From Gnetum montanum (taxonomy: Eukaryota; Streptophyta; Gnetopsida; Gnetales; Gnetaceae), in NCBI GenBank assembly GCA_015680685.1, contig MNCI01007731.1, positions 201,985 through 265,984 of the forward strand: a stretch of 64,000 nt of DNA. Reading direction: 5' to 3'. Made by a program: the position numbers and the translations under genes. This document shows, piece by piece, positions 46,981 to 57,789 of this stretch (positions are counted from its first letter, which is position 1; every line of letters starts with the position of its first letter). The notes below the pieces were generated by a model. That model saw only the letters and a program-made list of their open reading frames with translations. It searched no databases and was not told the origin of the DNA.

Positions 46981-47167
46981 TGAAAGGTGATATGGGGGTG
47001 GGACGTTGTACTAATAAAACTATTAAAAAATAGTATTTCAAGAGTGAACATTAAACATTCAACAAATCAGATCTTTTGGCAAAGCTGAAGGGTGTATAGG
47101 GATTAGGGATTAGAGCTTAAAATTTCTTAGAGATTTAAAGTTTTTAGATCTCTTCACAAATTTCTAA

Positions 47168-47265
47168 ATTTAAGCAGGAGTTATTCTAATTTTAAAGAGA
47201 GAGTTATTCTAATTTTAAAGCAGGAGTTATTCTAATTTTAAAGCAGGAGTTATTCCAATTTTAGA
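47168..47265 (+). repeat. Short minisatellite at the inversion boundary
   Basis: Four units of GCAGGAGTTATTCTAATTTTAAA. It sits right after the switch from inverted to direct monomers (about 47100-47165). Confidence 0.8.
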
Positions 47266-49639
47266 AGATGGGACTTTATTTATACATGTACTGGCATGCT
47301 CATTCCCTTGCCTTTGCAGCTTTGGCTGCCTGGTCGCATTGCCTAAACACACTGATGAGGGGTGCAAGTTCCCGAAAATATTTTGTGTAACAACATATAT
47401 TATGCAATGCTATAAGCTTTCTATTACTTTCTGTTTAACAATTTTTTCTATTCAATAGTTTCTATAGTATTTCTGTCAGCCTTCCCATTCTTTTCCATGA
47501 TGCATGAGATCTATTTCTAAAATTTTCTAAAAAATTTCTCTCTATCTCATTGCCTTGGAATTGCTGAGCCTTGCTTGATAGCGTCTTTCGCTATTTTCTA
47601 GATTCTAACCATTTAAAATTTTTTTTGTTAGGTTTTAATTTTTTTGCAGGTTCTCCACAAGTCTTGATCACATTGTAGGTTTTTGCAAACCATGACATGT
47701 TTCTACTCTTTGATCCATGTATTGACCACCGCTCTGCTTACATTGGTCTTCTTGGTTGTGGTTTCTTCATAAGGTGCTTTCTTTAGTTTTATACCTCTGG
47801 CTATTTCTTCTTCAGTGTTGTTGTATCTCATCTCTTCGTTGTTGTTGAAGATTTTGGTTCATTGCTATTTTCAGCTAGACGCTTGCGTGCATGAAATTAT
47901 TTGGTGTCAGACTCCTCATGTCCATCATTCAAACATGAGGGTTCTCCTAAACCCTAAACACTCTTTGGCTCTGCCAAAAGATCTGATTGATTTGTTGAAT
48001 GTTTCATGTTTGCTCTTGAAATATTGTTCTGTAATAGTTTTGTCAGTACATTGTCCCACCCCCATCTTTCCTTGATGAGTAGGGCCTACTCTAATTTTAA
48101 AGTGACAGTTTTTCTAATTTTAGAAGTTGGGACCCTATTTATACATGTATTGGCATGCTCATTTCCTTGCCTTTGCAGCTTCGGCTACCTGGCTACATTG
48201 CCTAAACACACTGATGAGGGGTGCAAGGCCTCAAAAATGTTTTATGTAATAATAGATGTTGTGCAATGCTTTGAGTTTTCTATTACTTTCTATTTAATAG
48301 TTTTTCTATTTTACAGTTTTTACAATATTTCTCTCAGCCTCCCCGTTCTTTTCCTTGATGCACGATATCTCTTCAAGAAATTATAAGCTCAAAAAAATTT
48401 CTCTATCTTGCTGCCTTGAAATTGCTGAGCCTTGCCTGATAGTGTCTTTCATTGTCCTCTGAATTCTAACCATTTTTAGATTTTTTTTTCTATTTTTGGA
48501 TAGGTTTTAATCCTTTTGCAGGTTCCCCATGGGTTTTGATCGTGTTGTAGGTTTTTGTGGACCACGACATATTTCTTCTATTTGATCCATGTCTTGACCT
48601 CCACTTTGATTACATTGGTCTTCTTAGTTATGGTTTCTTTTGAAGGTGTTTTTTTAGTTTCATCACAACCTTTGGCTATTTCTTCTCCAGCGTCATTGCA
48701 ACTCATCTCTTTGTTGCTATTGAAGATTTTTGTTTATTGTTGTTTTTAGCCAGATGCTCGCGTGCATGACATTCTTTCGTGTCGGACCCCTCATGTCCAC
48801 CATTCAAACATAAGGGTTCCCCTAAACCCTAAACACCCTTTGGCTCTGCCAAAAAATCTGATTTGTTGAATGTTTCATGTTCACTCTTGAAATATTGTTT
48901 TGTAATTAGTTTTTTCAATATATCATCCCACCCCTATCTCGCCTTGACGAGTAGGGCCCACTCTAATTTTAAAGCGGTAGTTTTTCTAATTTTAGAAGTT
49001 GGGACCCTGTTTATACATGTACTAGCATGCTCATTCCCTTGCCTTTGCAGCTTCGGCTACTTGGCCGCATTGCCTAAACACACTGCTGAGGGCTGCAAGT
49101 CCCTGAAAATGTTTTGTGTAACAACATACATTGTGAAATGCTATGAGCTTTCTATTACTTTCTGTTTAACAATTTTTTCTGTTCAATAGTTTCTATAGTA
49201 TTTCTGTCAGCCGTCCTGTTCTTTTTCTTGACGCATGAGATCTATTTCTAAAATTTTCTAAAATTTAAGAAAAAATATTTTTCTAATTTTAGAAGTTGGG
49301 ACCCTATTTATTCATGTACTAGCATGCTCATTCCTTTGCCTTTGTAGCTTCGGTTGCCTGGCCACATTGCCTAAACACATTAATGAGGGGTGCAAGTCCC
49401 CAAAAACATTTTATGTAACAACACATGTTGTGCAATGCTATGAGCTTTCTATTAATTTCTATTTAATAGTTTTTCTTGTTTATAGTTTCTACATTATTTC
49501 TCTCAGCATTCTAATTCTTTTCCTTGACACACGATATCTATTCTAAAATTTTGTAAACATTTTGTAAAACTTTGTAATAGTTTTGTCAGTACATCGTCCC
49601 ACCCCCATCTCGCCTTGACGAGTGGGGCCCGCTCTAAGT

Positions 49640-50030
49640 TTAAAGAGTGGCAATTTTTTCTAATTTTAAAGTGCTGCAGTTTTCTCTAATTTTAAATAGC
49701 AGCAGTTTTCTCTAATTTTAAAGAGCAGTAGTTTTCTCTAATTTTAAATAGCGGAAATTTTTTCTAATTTTAAAGAGCGGTAATTTTTTCTAATTTTAAA
49801 GAGTGGAAGTTTATTCTAATTTTAAAGAGTGGAAGTTTTCTCTAATTTTAAAGAGCAGTAGTTTTCTCTAATTTTAAAGAGTGGCAGGTTTTTCTAATTT
49901 TAAAGAGTGGCGATTTTTCTAATTTTAAAGAGTGTAGTTTTCTATAATTTTAAAGAGTGGTAGTTTTTTCTAATTTTAAAGAGTAGTAATTTTTTCTAAT
50001 TTTAAAAAGTGGTAGTTTTTTCTAATTTTA
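49640..50030 (+). repeat. Minisatellite, about 25-bp unit, TCTAATTTTAAAGAGTGGYAG
   Basis: About fifteen units with variable T-run length between GAGTGG and CTAATTTTAAA. Ends by running into TCTAATTTTAGAAGTTGGGA, the start of the next monomer. Confidence 0.88.
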
Positions 50031-51394
50031 GAAGTTGGGATCCTATTTATACATGTACTAGCATGCTCATTCCTTTGCCTTTGCAGCTTTGGCTACCTGG
50101 TCGCATTACCTAAACACACTAATGAGGGGTGCAAGTCCTCGAAAACATTTTGTGTAACAATAGACGTTGTTCAATGCTTTGAGCTTTCTAGTAATTTTTG
50201 TTTAATAGTTTTTCCATTTTACAGTTTCTACAATATTTCTCTAAGCATCCCTATTCTTTTCCTTAACGTAGGAGATCTCTTCAAAACATTTTAAGCTCGA
50301 AAAATGTTCTCTCTATCTGACTGCCTTGGAATTCCTGAGCCTTGCCTGATAGCATCTTTCACTATCCTTTAAATTCTAAACATTTTTAGATTTTTTTCTA
50401 TTTTTGGTTAGCTTTTAATCCTTTTGCAGGTTCTCCATGGGTTTTGATCCCATTGCAGGTTTTTACAGACCACGACATGTTTCTTCTAATTGATCCGTGT
50501 CTTGATCACTGCTCTGCTTACATTGGTCTTCTTAGTTGTGGTTTCTTCTGAAGGTGTTTTCTTCAGTTTCATCACAACCTTTTGCTATTTTTTATATAGT
50601 GTCATTGCAACTTATCTCTTTGTTGCTGTTGAAGGATTTTGTTCATTGTTGTTGTTAGTCGGATGCTTTTGTGCATGACATTATTTGGTTTCAGACCCCT
50701 CATGTCCACCATTCAAACATGAGAGTTCCCCTAAACCCTAAACCCCCTTTAGCTATGCCAAAAAATATGATTTGTTGAATGTTTCATGTTCACTCTTGAA
50801 TTACTGTTTTGTAATAGTTTTGTCAGTACATCGTCCCACCCCCATCTCACCTTGACGAGTAGGGCCTGCTCTAATTTTAAAGAGTGGCAGTACGCCTTCA
50901 TGCATGACATTATTTGGTTTCAGACCCTTCATGTTCACCATTCAAACATGAGGATTCCCCTAAACCCTAAACACTCTTTGGCTATGCCAAAAGATCCAAT
51001 TTGTTGAATGTTTCATGTTCGCTCTTGAATTACTGTTCTGTAATAGTTTTGTCAGTACATTGTCCCAGCGCCATCTCACCTTAACGAGTAGGGCTTGCTC
51101 TAATTCTAAAGAGTGGCAGTTTCTTCTAATTTTAGAAGTTGGGATCCTATTTATACATGTACTGACATGCTCATTCCCTTGGCTTTGCAGCTTCGGCTAC
51201 CTGGCCGCATTGCCTAAACACATTTATGAGGGGTGCAAGTCCTCAAAAATGTTGTGTAACAATAGATATTCTGCAATGCTTTGAGCTTTCTATTACTTTC
51301 TATTTAATAGTTTTTCTATTTTACAGTTTTTACAGTATTTCTCTCAGCCTTCCTGTTCTTTTCCTTGATGTACGAGATCTCTTCAAAAAATTTT

Positions 51395-51735
51395 AAGCTC
51401 AAAAAAATGTTAATCTTAAACAAAAATTTTAAGTTCAAAAACATTTTAAGCTTAAAAAAATTTTAATCTTTTGAGCTCAAAAAAAATTTTAAGCTCAAAA
51501 AATTTTATGCTCAAAAAGAATTTTAAGCTCAAAAAATTTTAAGCTCCAAAAAATTTTATGCTCAAAAAAATTTTAAGTTCAAAAAATTTTAAGCTCAAAG
51601 GAATTTAAGCAAAAGATTGAAGTATCTTAAAATTTTAAGTATCCTATATTTAAGTAAAAAATTCAAGCAGAAATTTAAGCAAAAAATTTAAACAAAAAAT
51701 TTAAGTAAAACATTTAAGCAAAAAAGTTAAGCCAA
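51395..51735 (+). repeat. Low-complexity tandem repeat TTTTAAGCTCAAAAAA
   Basis: Units of about 15-18 bp alternate A runs with TTTTAAGCTC, then change to AAGCAAAAAATTTA. TTTTAAGCT..AAAA is nearly self-complementary. A reverse-complement version (TTTTTTGCTTAAA) forms the left edge of the array at 45545-45655. Confidence 0.8.
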
Positions 51736-51837
51736 AAGATCCAATTTGTTGAATGCTTCATGTTCGCTTTTGAAATAATATTTTGTAATAGTTTTGTCAA
51801 TACAACGTCTCACCTCCATTTCACCTATTATGAGTGG

Positions 51838-52135
51838 GTCCTACTCTAATTTTAAAGTGGGAGTTACTCTAATTTTAAAGTTGGAGTTATTCTAATTTTA
51901 AAGTGAGAGTTACTCTAATATTAAAGTGGGAGTTATTCTAATTTTAAAGTGGGAGTTATTCTAATTTTAAAGTAGGAGTTAGTCTAATTTTAAAGAAAGA
52001 GTTATTCTAATTTTAAATTAGGAGTTATTCTAATTTTAAAGTGGGAGTTACTCTAATTTTAAAGTGAGAGTTACTCTAATTTTAAAGTGGGAGTTATTCT
52101 AATTTTAAAGCAGTAGTTATTCTAATTTTAGAAGT
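51838..52135 (+). repeat. Minisatellite, 23-bp unit, AGTTATTCTAATTTTAAAGTGGG
   Basis: About thirteen units, more regular than the 49640 array, again ending in the TCTAATTTTAGAAGTTGGGA start of a monomer. Confidence 0.88.
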
Positions 52136-53240
52136 TGGGACCCTATTTATACATGTACTGGCATGCTCATTCCCTTGCCTTTGCAGCTTTGGTTGCTTGG
52201 CCGCATTACCTAAACACACTGATGAGGGGTGTAAGTCCCTGAAAATGTTTTGTGTAACAACAGATGTTGTGCAATGCTATGAGCTTTCTATTGCTTTTTG
52301 TTTAACAGTTTTTTCTATTTTACATCTTCAGCAGTATTTTTCTGAGCCTCCCCATTCTTTTCCTTGATGCATAAGATCTCTTCAAAATTTTTTCTCTATC
52401 TCACTACCTTGGAATTGCTGAGCCTTGCTTGACAACATCTTTCATTGTTCTCTAGATTCTAACTATTTTTATATTTTTTTCATTTTTAGTTAGGTTTTAA
52501 TCCTTTTGTAGGTTCTACATGGGTTTTGATCATGTTGCAGGTTTTTGCAGACCATGACATGTTTCTTCTATTTGATCCGTGTCTTGACCACCACTTTGTT
52601 TACATTAGTCTTCTTGGTTGGGGTTTCTTCTGAAGGTGCTTTCTTTAGTTTCATCACAACTTCTGGTTGTTTCTTCTTCAGCATCATTGCAACTCGTCTC
52701 TTCATTGTTGTTGAAGAATTTTTTTTGTTGCTGTTTCCAGCTGGATGCCTATGTGCATGACATCTTTGGTGTCGGAGCCCTCATGTCCACCATTCAAACA
52801 TGAGGGTTCCCCTAAACCCTATACACCTTCGGCTCTGCCAAAAGATTTGATTTGTTGAATGCTTCATGTTCACTTTTGAAATACTATTTTGTAATAGTTT
52901 TGTTAGTACAACATCCCACCCCATATCGCCTATGACAAGTGGGACCCACTCTAATTTTAAAGTGGTAGTTTTTCTAATTTTAGAAGTTGGGAACCTATTT
53001 ATATATGTATTGGCATGCTCATTCCCTTGCCTTTACAGCTTCGGCTACCTGGCCGCATTGCCTAAACACATTGATGAGGGGTGCAATTCCCCGAAAATCT
53101 TTTGTGTAACAACATACGTTGTGCAATGCTATGAGCTTTCTATTACTTTCTGTTTAACAGTTATTCTATTTTACAGTTTTTATAGTATTTCTCTCAGCCT
53201 TCCCGTTATTTTCCTTGTCACAAGAGATCCCATCAAAAAT

Positions 53241-54194
53241 TTTAAGAGTCTAAAAATTTTAATGAGTGTTTTCATGGATTTCTTACCATTTTGTGTCAAC
53301 CATAAATAGGAAGTTAAATAAGCCTTTCCATGGTGTGGTTCCCATTTGAAAAAATAGAGAAGAAAAGAAAGAAAGAAAAAAAATGATGGAAATTCAAAGC
53401 ACACCCTTTAGAAAAATAAATGGGCTATAAACACTATTTATAGGACTAGAAATACATGGTACCCATGCTTGAAGATACGTTCTAATGAAGGTCCTCTCTC
53501 ACTTTCTACTTCTCTTTTCTCCTCCTTAAATGATGATTATTTTTGTTGGAGCACTTTTGTGTTTCAAGGAGATGGATCAGTCTTGGAGTGGTGATGCAAA
53601 GTCACTAAAAGCAGTTAATTTTGGTCTAGACTGAGGATGGATCTTCTTAGGTCATTTAAGCACAAATCCATAAGGGATTTATTATGACCTCAATTTGGAA
53701 CTCCATTCAATCCATGTTGCCCATAACTCACATCACTACTAGTGTCTGTGTTCTTGTTCGATGACTTTGTCTGACATACTTGAATTCATTGGTAGAATCT
53801 TCCAAGTTTTGGTCCTTAACTTTCATAAATCATTAATCACTTATGAGGTTCATGGACTCCTTGGGTTGAGCTAATGTAAGGGAAAATAGGGCATGTGCTT
53901 GCTATGGGGAGGATCCACTTGCATATCTCTTGGTTGGGTTTATTAAGCACTTTATCCTTAGACAGTTTTGTAATCAAAATCTTTTGTGCACCCATATTTT
54001 AGATCTAATTGTATGCTCCTTTAAGTATTTTCTTCAATTCACACATTCTCCATAAATTTTTGAATTTTTAATCTTTCAAAGATCCTCTTCAATGATTTCA
54101 TCGTATTCTTGGCTTTTCTAAGACTCCATAGATTCCACATTCATTCAAAAATTCCTTATATTTTTTTGAAATATTCCAATTTGAAAATTTCATT
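53241..54194 (+). other. Element B spacer between array and extra ORF
   Basis: Noncoding. Shares ACCCATGCTTGAAG (about 53461) and TGGGGAGGATCCACTTG (about 53907) with element A's spacer, which anchors the two elements on both sides of the array. Confidence 0.6.
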
Positions 54195-54290
54195 TACATA
54201 CCCCATAAATAGGGCCCCATCAATAGAGCCCATGTGTATATGTTGCCCCATTGACGTAGTGCAAAAATCCTATATATATGTGTGACCCCC
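54195..54290 (+). promoter_or_regulatory. U3-like segment with TATA upstream of the extra ORF of element B
   Basis: GGGCCCCATCAATAGAGCCC and TGTTGCCCCATTGACGTAG resemble the element's own LTR U3 (TGTTGCCCCATCAATGGGGC, then CTACGTCGATGTAG, about 25439-25468). TATATATAT follows at 54271-54279. This is the same arrangement as at 14845-14945 in element A, but with B's own U3 sequence. Confidence 0.55.
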
Positions 54291-54423
54291 TTTGAAATTT
54301 TCACATTTTCTCTAAAAGCCCAAGGAGTTTTTGTAGTTTTCAGAGCCTAGAACCTTTAAGAGTCCATAACATCATAATTGTTTATCTGAATCACTCTATT
54401 CTTTAACTTTGTAGCTCCCAGAG

Positions 54424-54708
54424 GTAAGCTCTTAGTCATGGGAACCACAAACATGCCATTTTTATAGAAACTTTCTCAACATTTTTCTAACTCCCACAAA
54501 GGTTTAACTAAGGAATCAACAATAAAACACCAAATTATGGGAGTTAAACCCTTCCAACAAGCTTCTATGAAACTTACAATAAATAATTAAATAATTAATC
54601 TCCCATGGTCCAATTGTTGCCAAGTGTAACCAATTAATGGGATAAGATATTCAAATATTCTAAGTTACACATTATATCTATTAATCCATGGATGTGTTGT
54701 AATTGTAG
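54424..54708 (+). other. Candidate intron before the extra ORF of element B
   Basis: CCCAGAG/GTAAGCTC (donor, GT at 54424-54425) and TAATTGTAG/ATGG (acceptor, AG at 54707-54708). The acceptor abuts the ATG of the ORF. Splicing is inferred only from these sites. Confidence 0.45.
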
Positions 54709-57480
54709 ATGGCACTAAGAGGTAAACACACACAAGAAGGAGAGCCATCTCAACTAAGGGAAAAATGGCCAAGAATGGGAAGGGGCCAAGAATAGGCCCA
54801 TGAAGAATCGATCACAACCCATGCTATGGGACCTCTTAGGGAGGACATTGAGGTGGAGTCTATTTTTTAGATTTCATAATAGGTGGCAGCAACAAAACAT
54901 TACCATTGAGATGAGGCACCAACTCAACAAGCGAGCCTTGAGGTGACATTGATAGAAGCTTACCTAAATGAAATCAAATCAAGGGAGGTCTAGAAAATAG
55001 TGTTCTAAGAGTTAAACTTTGGCTCTTTCATGGAGTAAGCACCTAAAGTGGTACAGAATCAATTGAAGACCTCCCCATGTGGCCAATTATCACTTCTAGT
55101 GGTAAGTGGTATATGGTAGAGATGTTCCTATTTTGGAGCAATAGAAGGCCAATTCAATCATCAAGATCAAAGACATTTCAATGTCCTACTTAGTGCAAGC
55201 CATTGTAGAGGCACTTGGGTTGTATGAAACTGGGGAAAATCTCACTGGGATTCCAATGTAGGTAGATCCTAACATTAAAAAGGAATGGGTTTAGCGGTGC
55301 TATGGTTTCAACCATAAGGGGTATGACATGCTCACATCAAGAAAAATAATCTATTACAAGATTGAGGCCTTTCACCTAAATCCCATGGTGAGGCCGAATA
55401 AGATCACTATCTTTTTTGCCTATGTGTGTGCTACTGTGAGTGTAAAATTTGTGGTCAACCTTCCATAACTAATCTATCTAAAGATAGAAAAGTAGTTTAA
55501 GGAGAATGAACATAAAAGAAAGGCACTTGCCTTCCCATGTCTCATCAGAAAAGTATGTTGAAGGGGAGGAATATCCCACTATATTAATGATGTTGTCTAA
55601 TGTGCTTCTTCTAATAATTGGGTAGAGATGATGAACAAAAAATCTTCTACAAAAAAAATCCAAGAAGAGAAGTAGTAGCCACCACCTCCACCTACCACAT
55701 AGAGAATAGTGTTGAATGTTGTTGTAACATCCCAATAGTTGTGGAAGTTTTGACAATGAATCTTGAGAGAGTAAGAGCAACAGGCAAGCATGAGTGGTGG
55801 AGATCCATCTGTGTATTGACCCATGTTGAGTCACCAATGAGGCAGCCCAAATAGTCAACCAGATGGAGGGAGTTGGATCCATTTTCTCTACCCAATGAAT
55901 GTAGTTGTTTGTGATGTCAAATCCTAGTGCTAGAGAGGTAATGATATATCTCTCAAAATAGCAACAATTCCTAGAGATTTCTAGGAACACCATGACCTTT
56001 TTAATGCTCTTATAGGAGGGCAAGGGGGCAATAGTACTAGTGATGCAACATTAAGGGTAAGAAATAGTACAAGAGGTGGTTACTGATAGAATTGCTGAGA
56101 TACTCAATGCACCTTTGGCATCTATACCAAACATCACTATACTTAAAGATGTGCGAACATTTGCAAGGACCATAAGCAGTAAACTAGACACAACATAGCA
56201 TGAACAATTGCTAGACCAACTTGTAGGAACCGAGCAACTACTTTCGGATGTCTTTAACCTTCCAGATAGTATAACTACAACCTAGTTAGATTTGCTAAAG
56301 GCAAGGGGAAAGAATGTTATTTTGGAAGGGCAGCTTGAAATAACCAAGAAGTTGAATTAATGCTTGGCTATGGAAGTTGTTGAACTAAGACCCTAGATTG
56401 CCAAATTTGCATTTCTCAACCTAGCATTGAAAAGAGATGAAGCTCTTGAACAACTTCAAATTAGGTTGAAAGGGGTTGAGGGTGTAATGGAGAAGGCAAT
56501 GTTCTATAGATCCTTGCAAAGGTGACCTAGTATAAAATTCAGAAGGTCTTATATTTGACCCCCTAAGAGAATGTTTAATTAAGCACAGAAAACCATTGCA
56601 TGAAAAATGTTGATGTGCATAAATAACAATTGATTAATTTCATCCATGAATAGCAAGAGCAAATATCTGAAGCAAATATAGAGTTAAGGAGACTAGCACC
56701 CAAAAACAAAAACCTCTCCATGGAAGATGTCTGTGCCCTTCGCCAAAGGGCTCCAATAGAAGTAGCCCCTTGGATATCAAAGGCTCTCAAATTTAAAAAG
56801 TCAAAAATTATTATAAAAACCAAGTTGGCCTACAAAAGGAAACAAATGAAAAACACATTCAAGTGGCAAAGGTAAAGGTAAATGAGACCCTCAAACAACT
56901 CCAAAAAGGATGTGAATTATGGCAGCCCATCGTTGATGGGATTGATTAATGTAATAAAGCAAAAATTCACCTAATAGAGTTGCAGATAGAGGAGATGATT
57001 GAATACATGAAGCTTGCCAATCTCTGATATGCAAACCTAGTTATGTTGACTATTAGATAGTTGCGATCAAAACCAAAAAAGTAGGTGGCCAACTTGTACT
57101 TTTTGTACAAGGTCAAGTTCAAGCACGACAAGGACACCAAGAAAAAGCTTGTAATGCCAAACATTGAACTCGAGGTTCTCAAGGGAAAATATACTAATCA
57201 ATGATCCACTGTCAAGAGCCTAGCTAAAAGAATGAATGCCTACCATAAGCTAAAGAACGTAGTCAAGGTGTTCGATGTCGAATGAAAAAAATTTGTTGCC
57301 TGGTTCATCATAGTTAAAGAGTTTTTTTCATTAATGCTCTGTCCATGGGATATCCCCATTCTAGCTAACATTGGAGATGCTATGTGGACTGTGAATGATC
57401 CCCGAAGTAAGGAGGAGAAGATGAAGGCATTACTGGATGCATGTTTTCTTCAACCAAAGGTAGCAGCTGCAGTAAGATAG
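54709..57480 (+). pseudogene. Element B extra ORF downstream of pol: plant-transposon-protein-like domain, coiled-coil, CPWD C-terminus
   Basis: Begins MALRGKHTQEGEPSQLREKW (54709). The middle reads NKITIFFAYVCATVSVKF (about 55399-55452), then AFPCLIRKVC (55529-55558), wording I associate with the 'putative plant transposon protein' family. A long charged, heptad-like region follows (about 56280-57290), with EANIELRRLAPKNKNLSMED. The end has LCPWDIP (57337-57357) and DPRSKEEK (about 57397-57420), shared with element A's ORF. No signal peptide or transmembrane span seen. Many stops. The two copies define a family-level protein, but its function is unknown. Confidence 0.7.
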
Positions 57481-57777
57481 CCATAGCCTCCTTAGATACC
57501 ACACATGCTCAAAGCTAGCGAAGGTCCTTTGGAACCTCATGAACCTCTACTTCCTAGGACTATTTAATCTTCTCAACCATATTCATGTTATTAGAGGATG
57601 TGTTATCCAGTTTGAGTAGTCATATCATGGTGTTAAATTTTAAGTCATGAACATGACAAATTTTGTAATGATGTTGATCTATACACCTAGGCACTCAGTT
57701 TTGTTATGTCAAGTATCAATCAATAATTCCATACATTCACAAATTTTTAAAGGAAATCAAGGATGATTTTTTATTTA

Positions 57778-57789
57778 GTCATGAAGGTA
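57778..57789 (+). other. Element B polypurine tract (decayed)
   Basis: GTCATGAAGGTA directly before the 3' LTR; the counterpart of GTCGTGGGGGTA in element A. Confidence 0.65.

Larger units (their letters stand above)
45545..53240. repeat. 7.7-kb array of ~855-bp monomers in two orientations
   Basis: I count ten copies of the segment GTTGGGACCCTATTTATACA through GATGAGGGGTGCAAG to the GAGCTTTCTATTAC block. Two are inverted (45660-47090) and eight are direct (47265-53240). Successive direct copies begin near 47268, 48126, 48997, 49294, 50034, 51137, 52134 and 52986. Intervals near 855 are the base unit; others contain deletions or inserted minisatellites. A complete monomer also has a GCAGGTTTTTGCAGACCATG part, a CCCTAAACCCTAAACAC part and a GTCCCACCCCCATCTCGCC part. 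The array lies between pol and the extra ORF of element B, where element A has only a few hundred bases. It could be expanded 3' untranslated sequence or tandem LTRs of an unnamed element. Confidence 0.85.

Noticed and set aside
49640-50030. Regularly spaced repeats resembling a CRISPR array
   Set aside because: Units are head-to-tail without unique spacers, the unit itself varies, no cas-like genes are present, and the context is a plant retrotransposon.
50730-50750. CCCTAAACCCTAAAC as interstitial telomere repeat
   Set aside because: Only two partial units occur, and they recur at the same place in every full monomer as part of its fixed sequence, so they are not a telomere fusion.
47815-53309. 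Repeated 60-147 codon frames with Phe/Leu/Ser-rich, membrane-like translations (for example 52866-53309)
   Set aside because: They recur with each monomer, differ in frame and length, and reflect T-rich sequence; no conserved start or end. Not treated as membrane proteins.
55478-56023. A 181-codon minus-strand frame
   Set aside because: It is antisense to the extra ORF of element B, whose plus-strand motifs (AFPCLIRKVC and onward) are matched in element A; the minus frame has no recognisable content.
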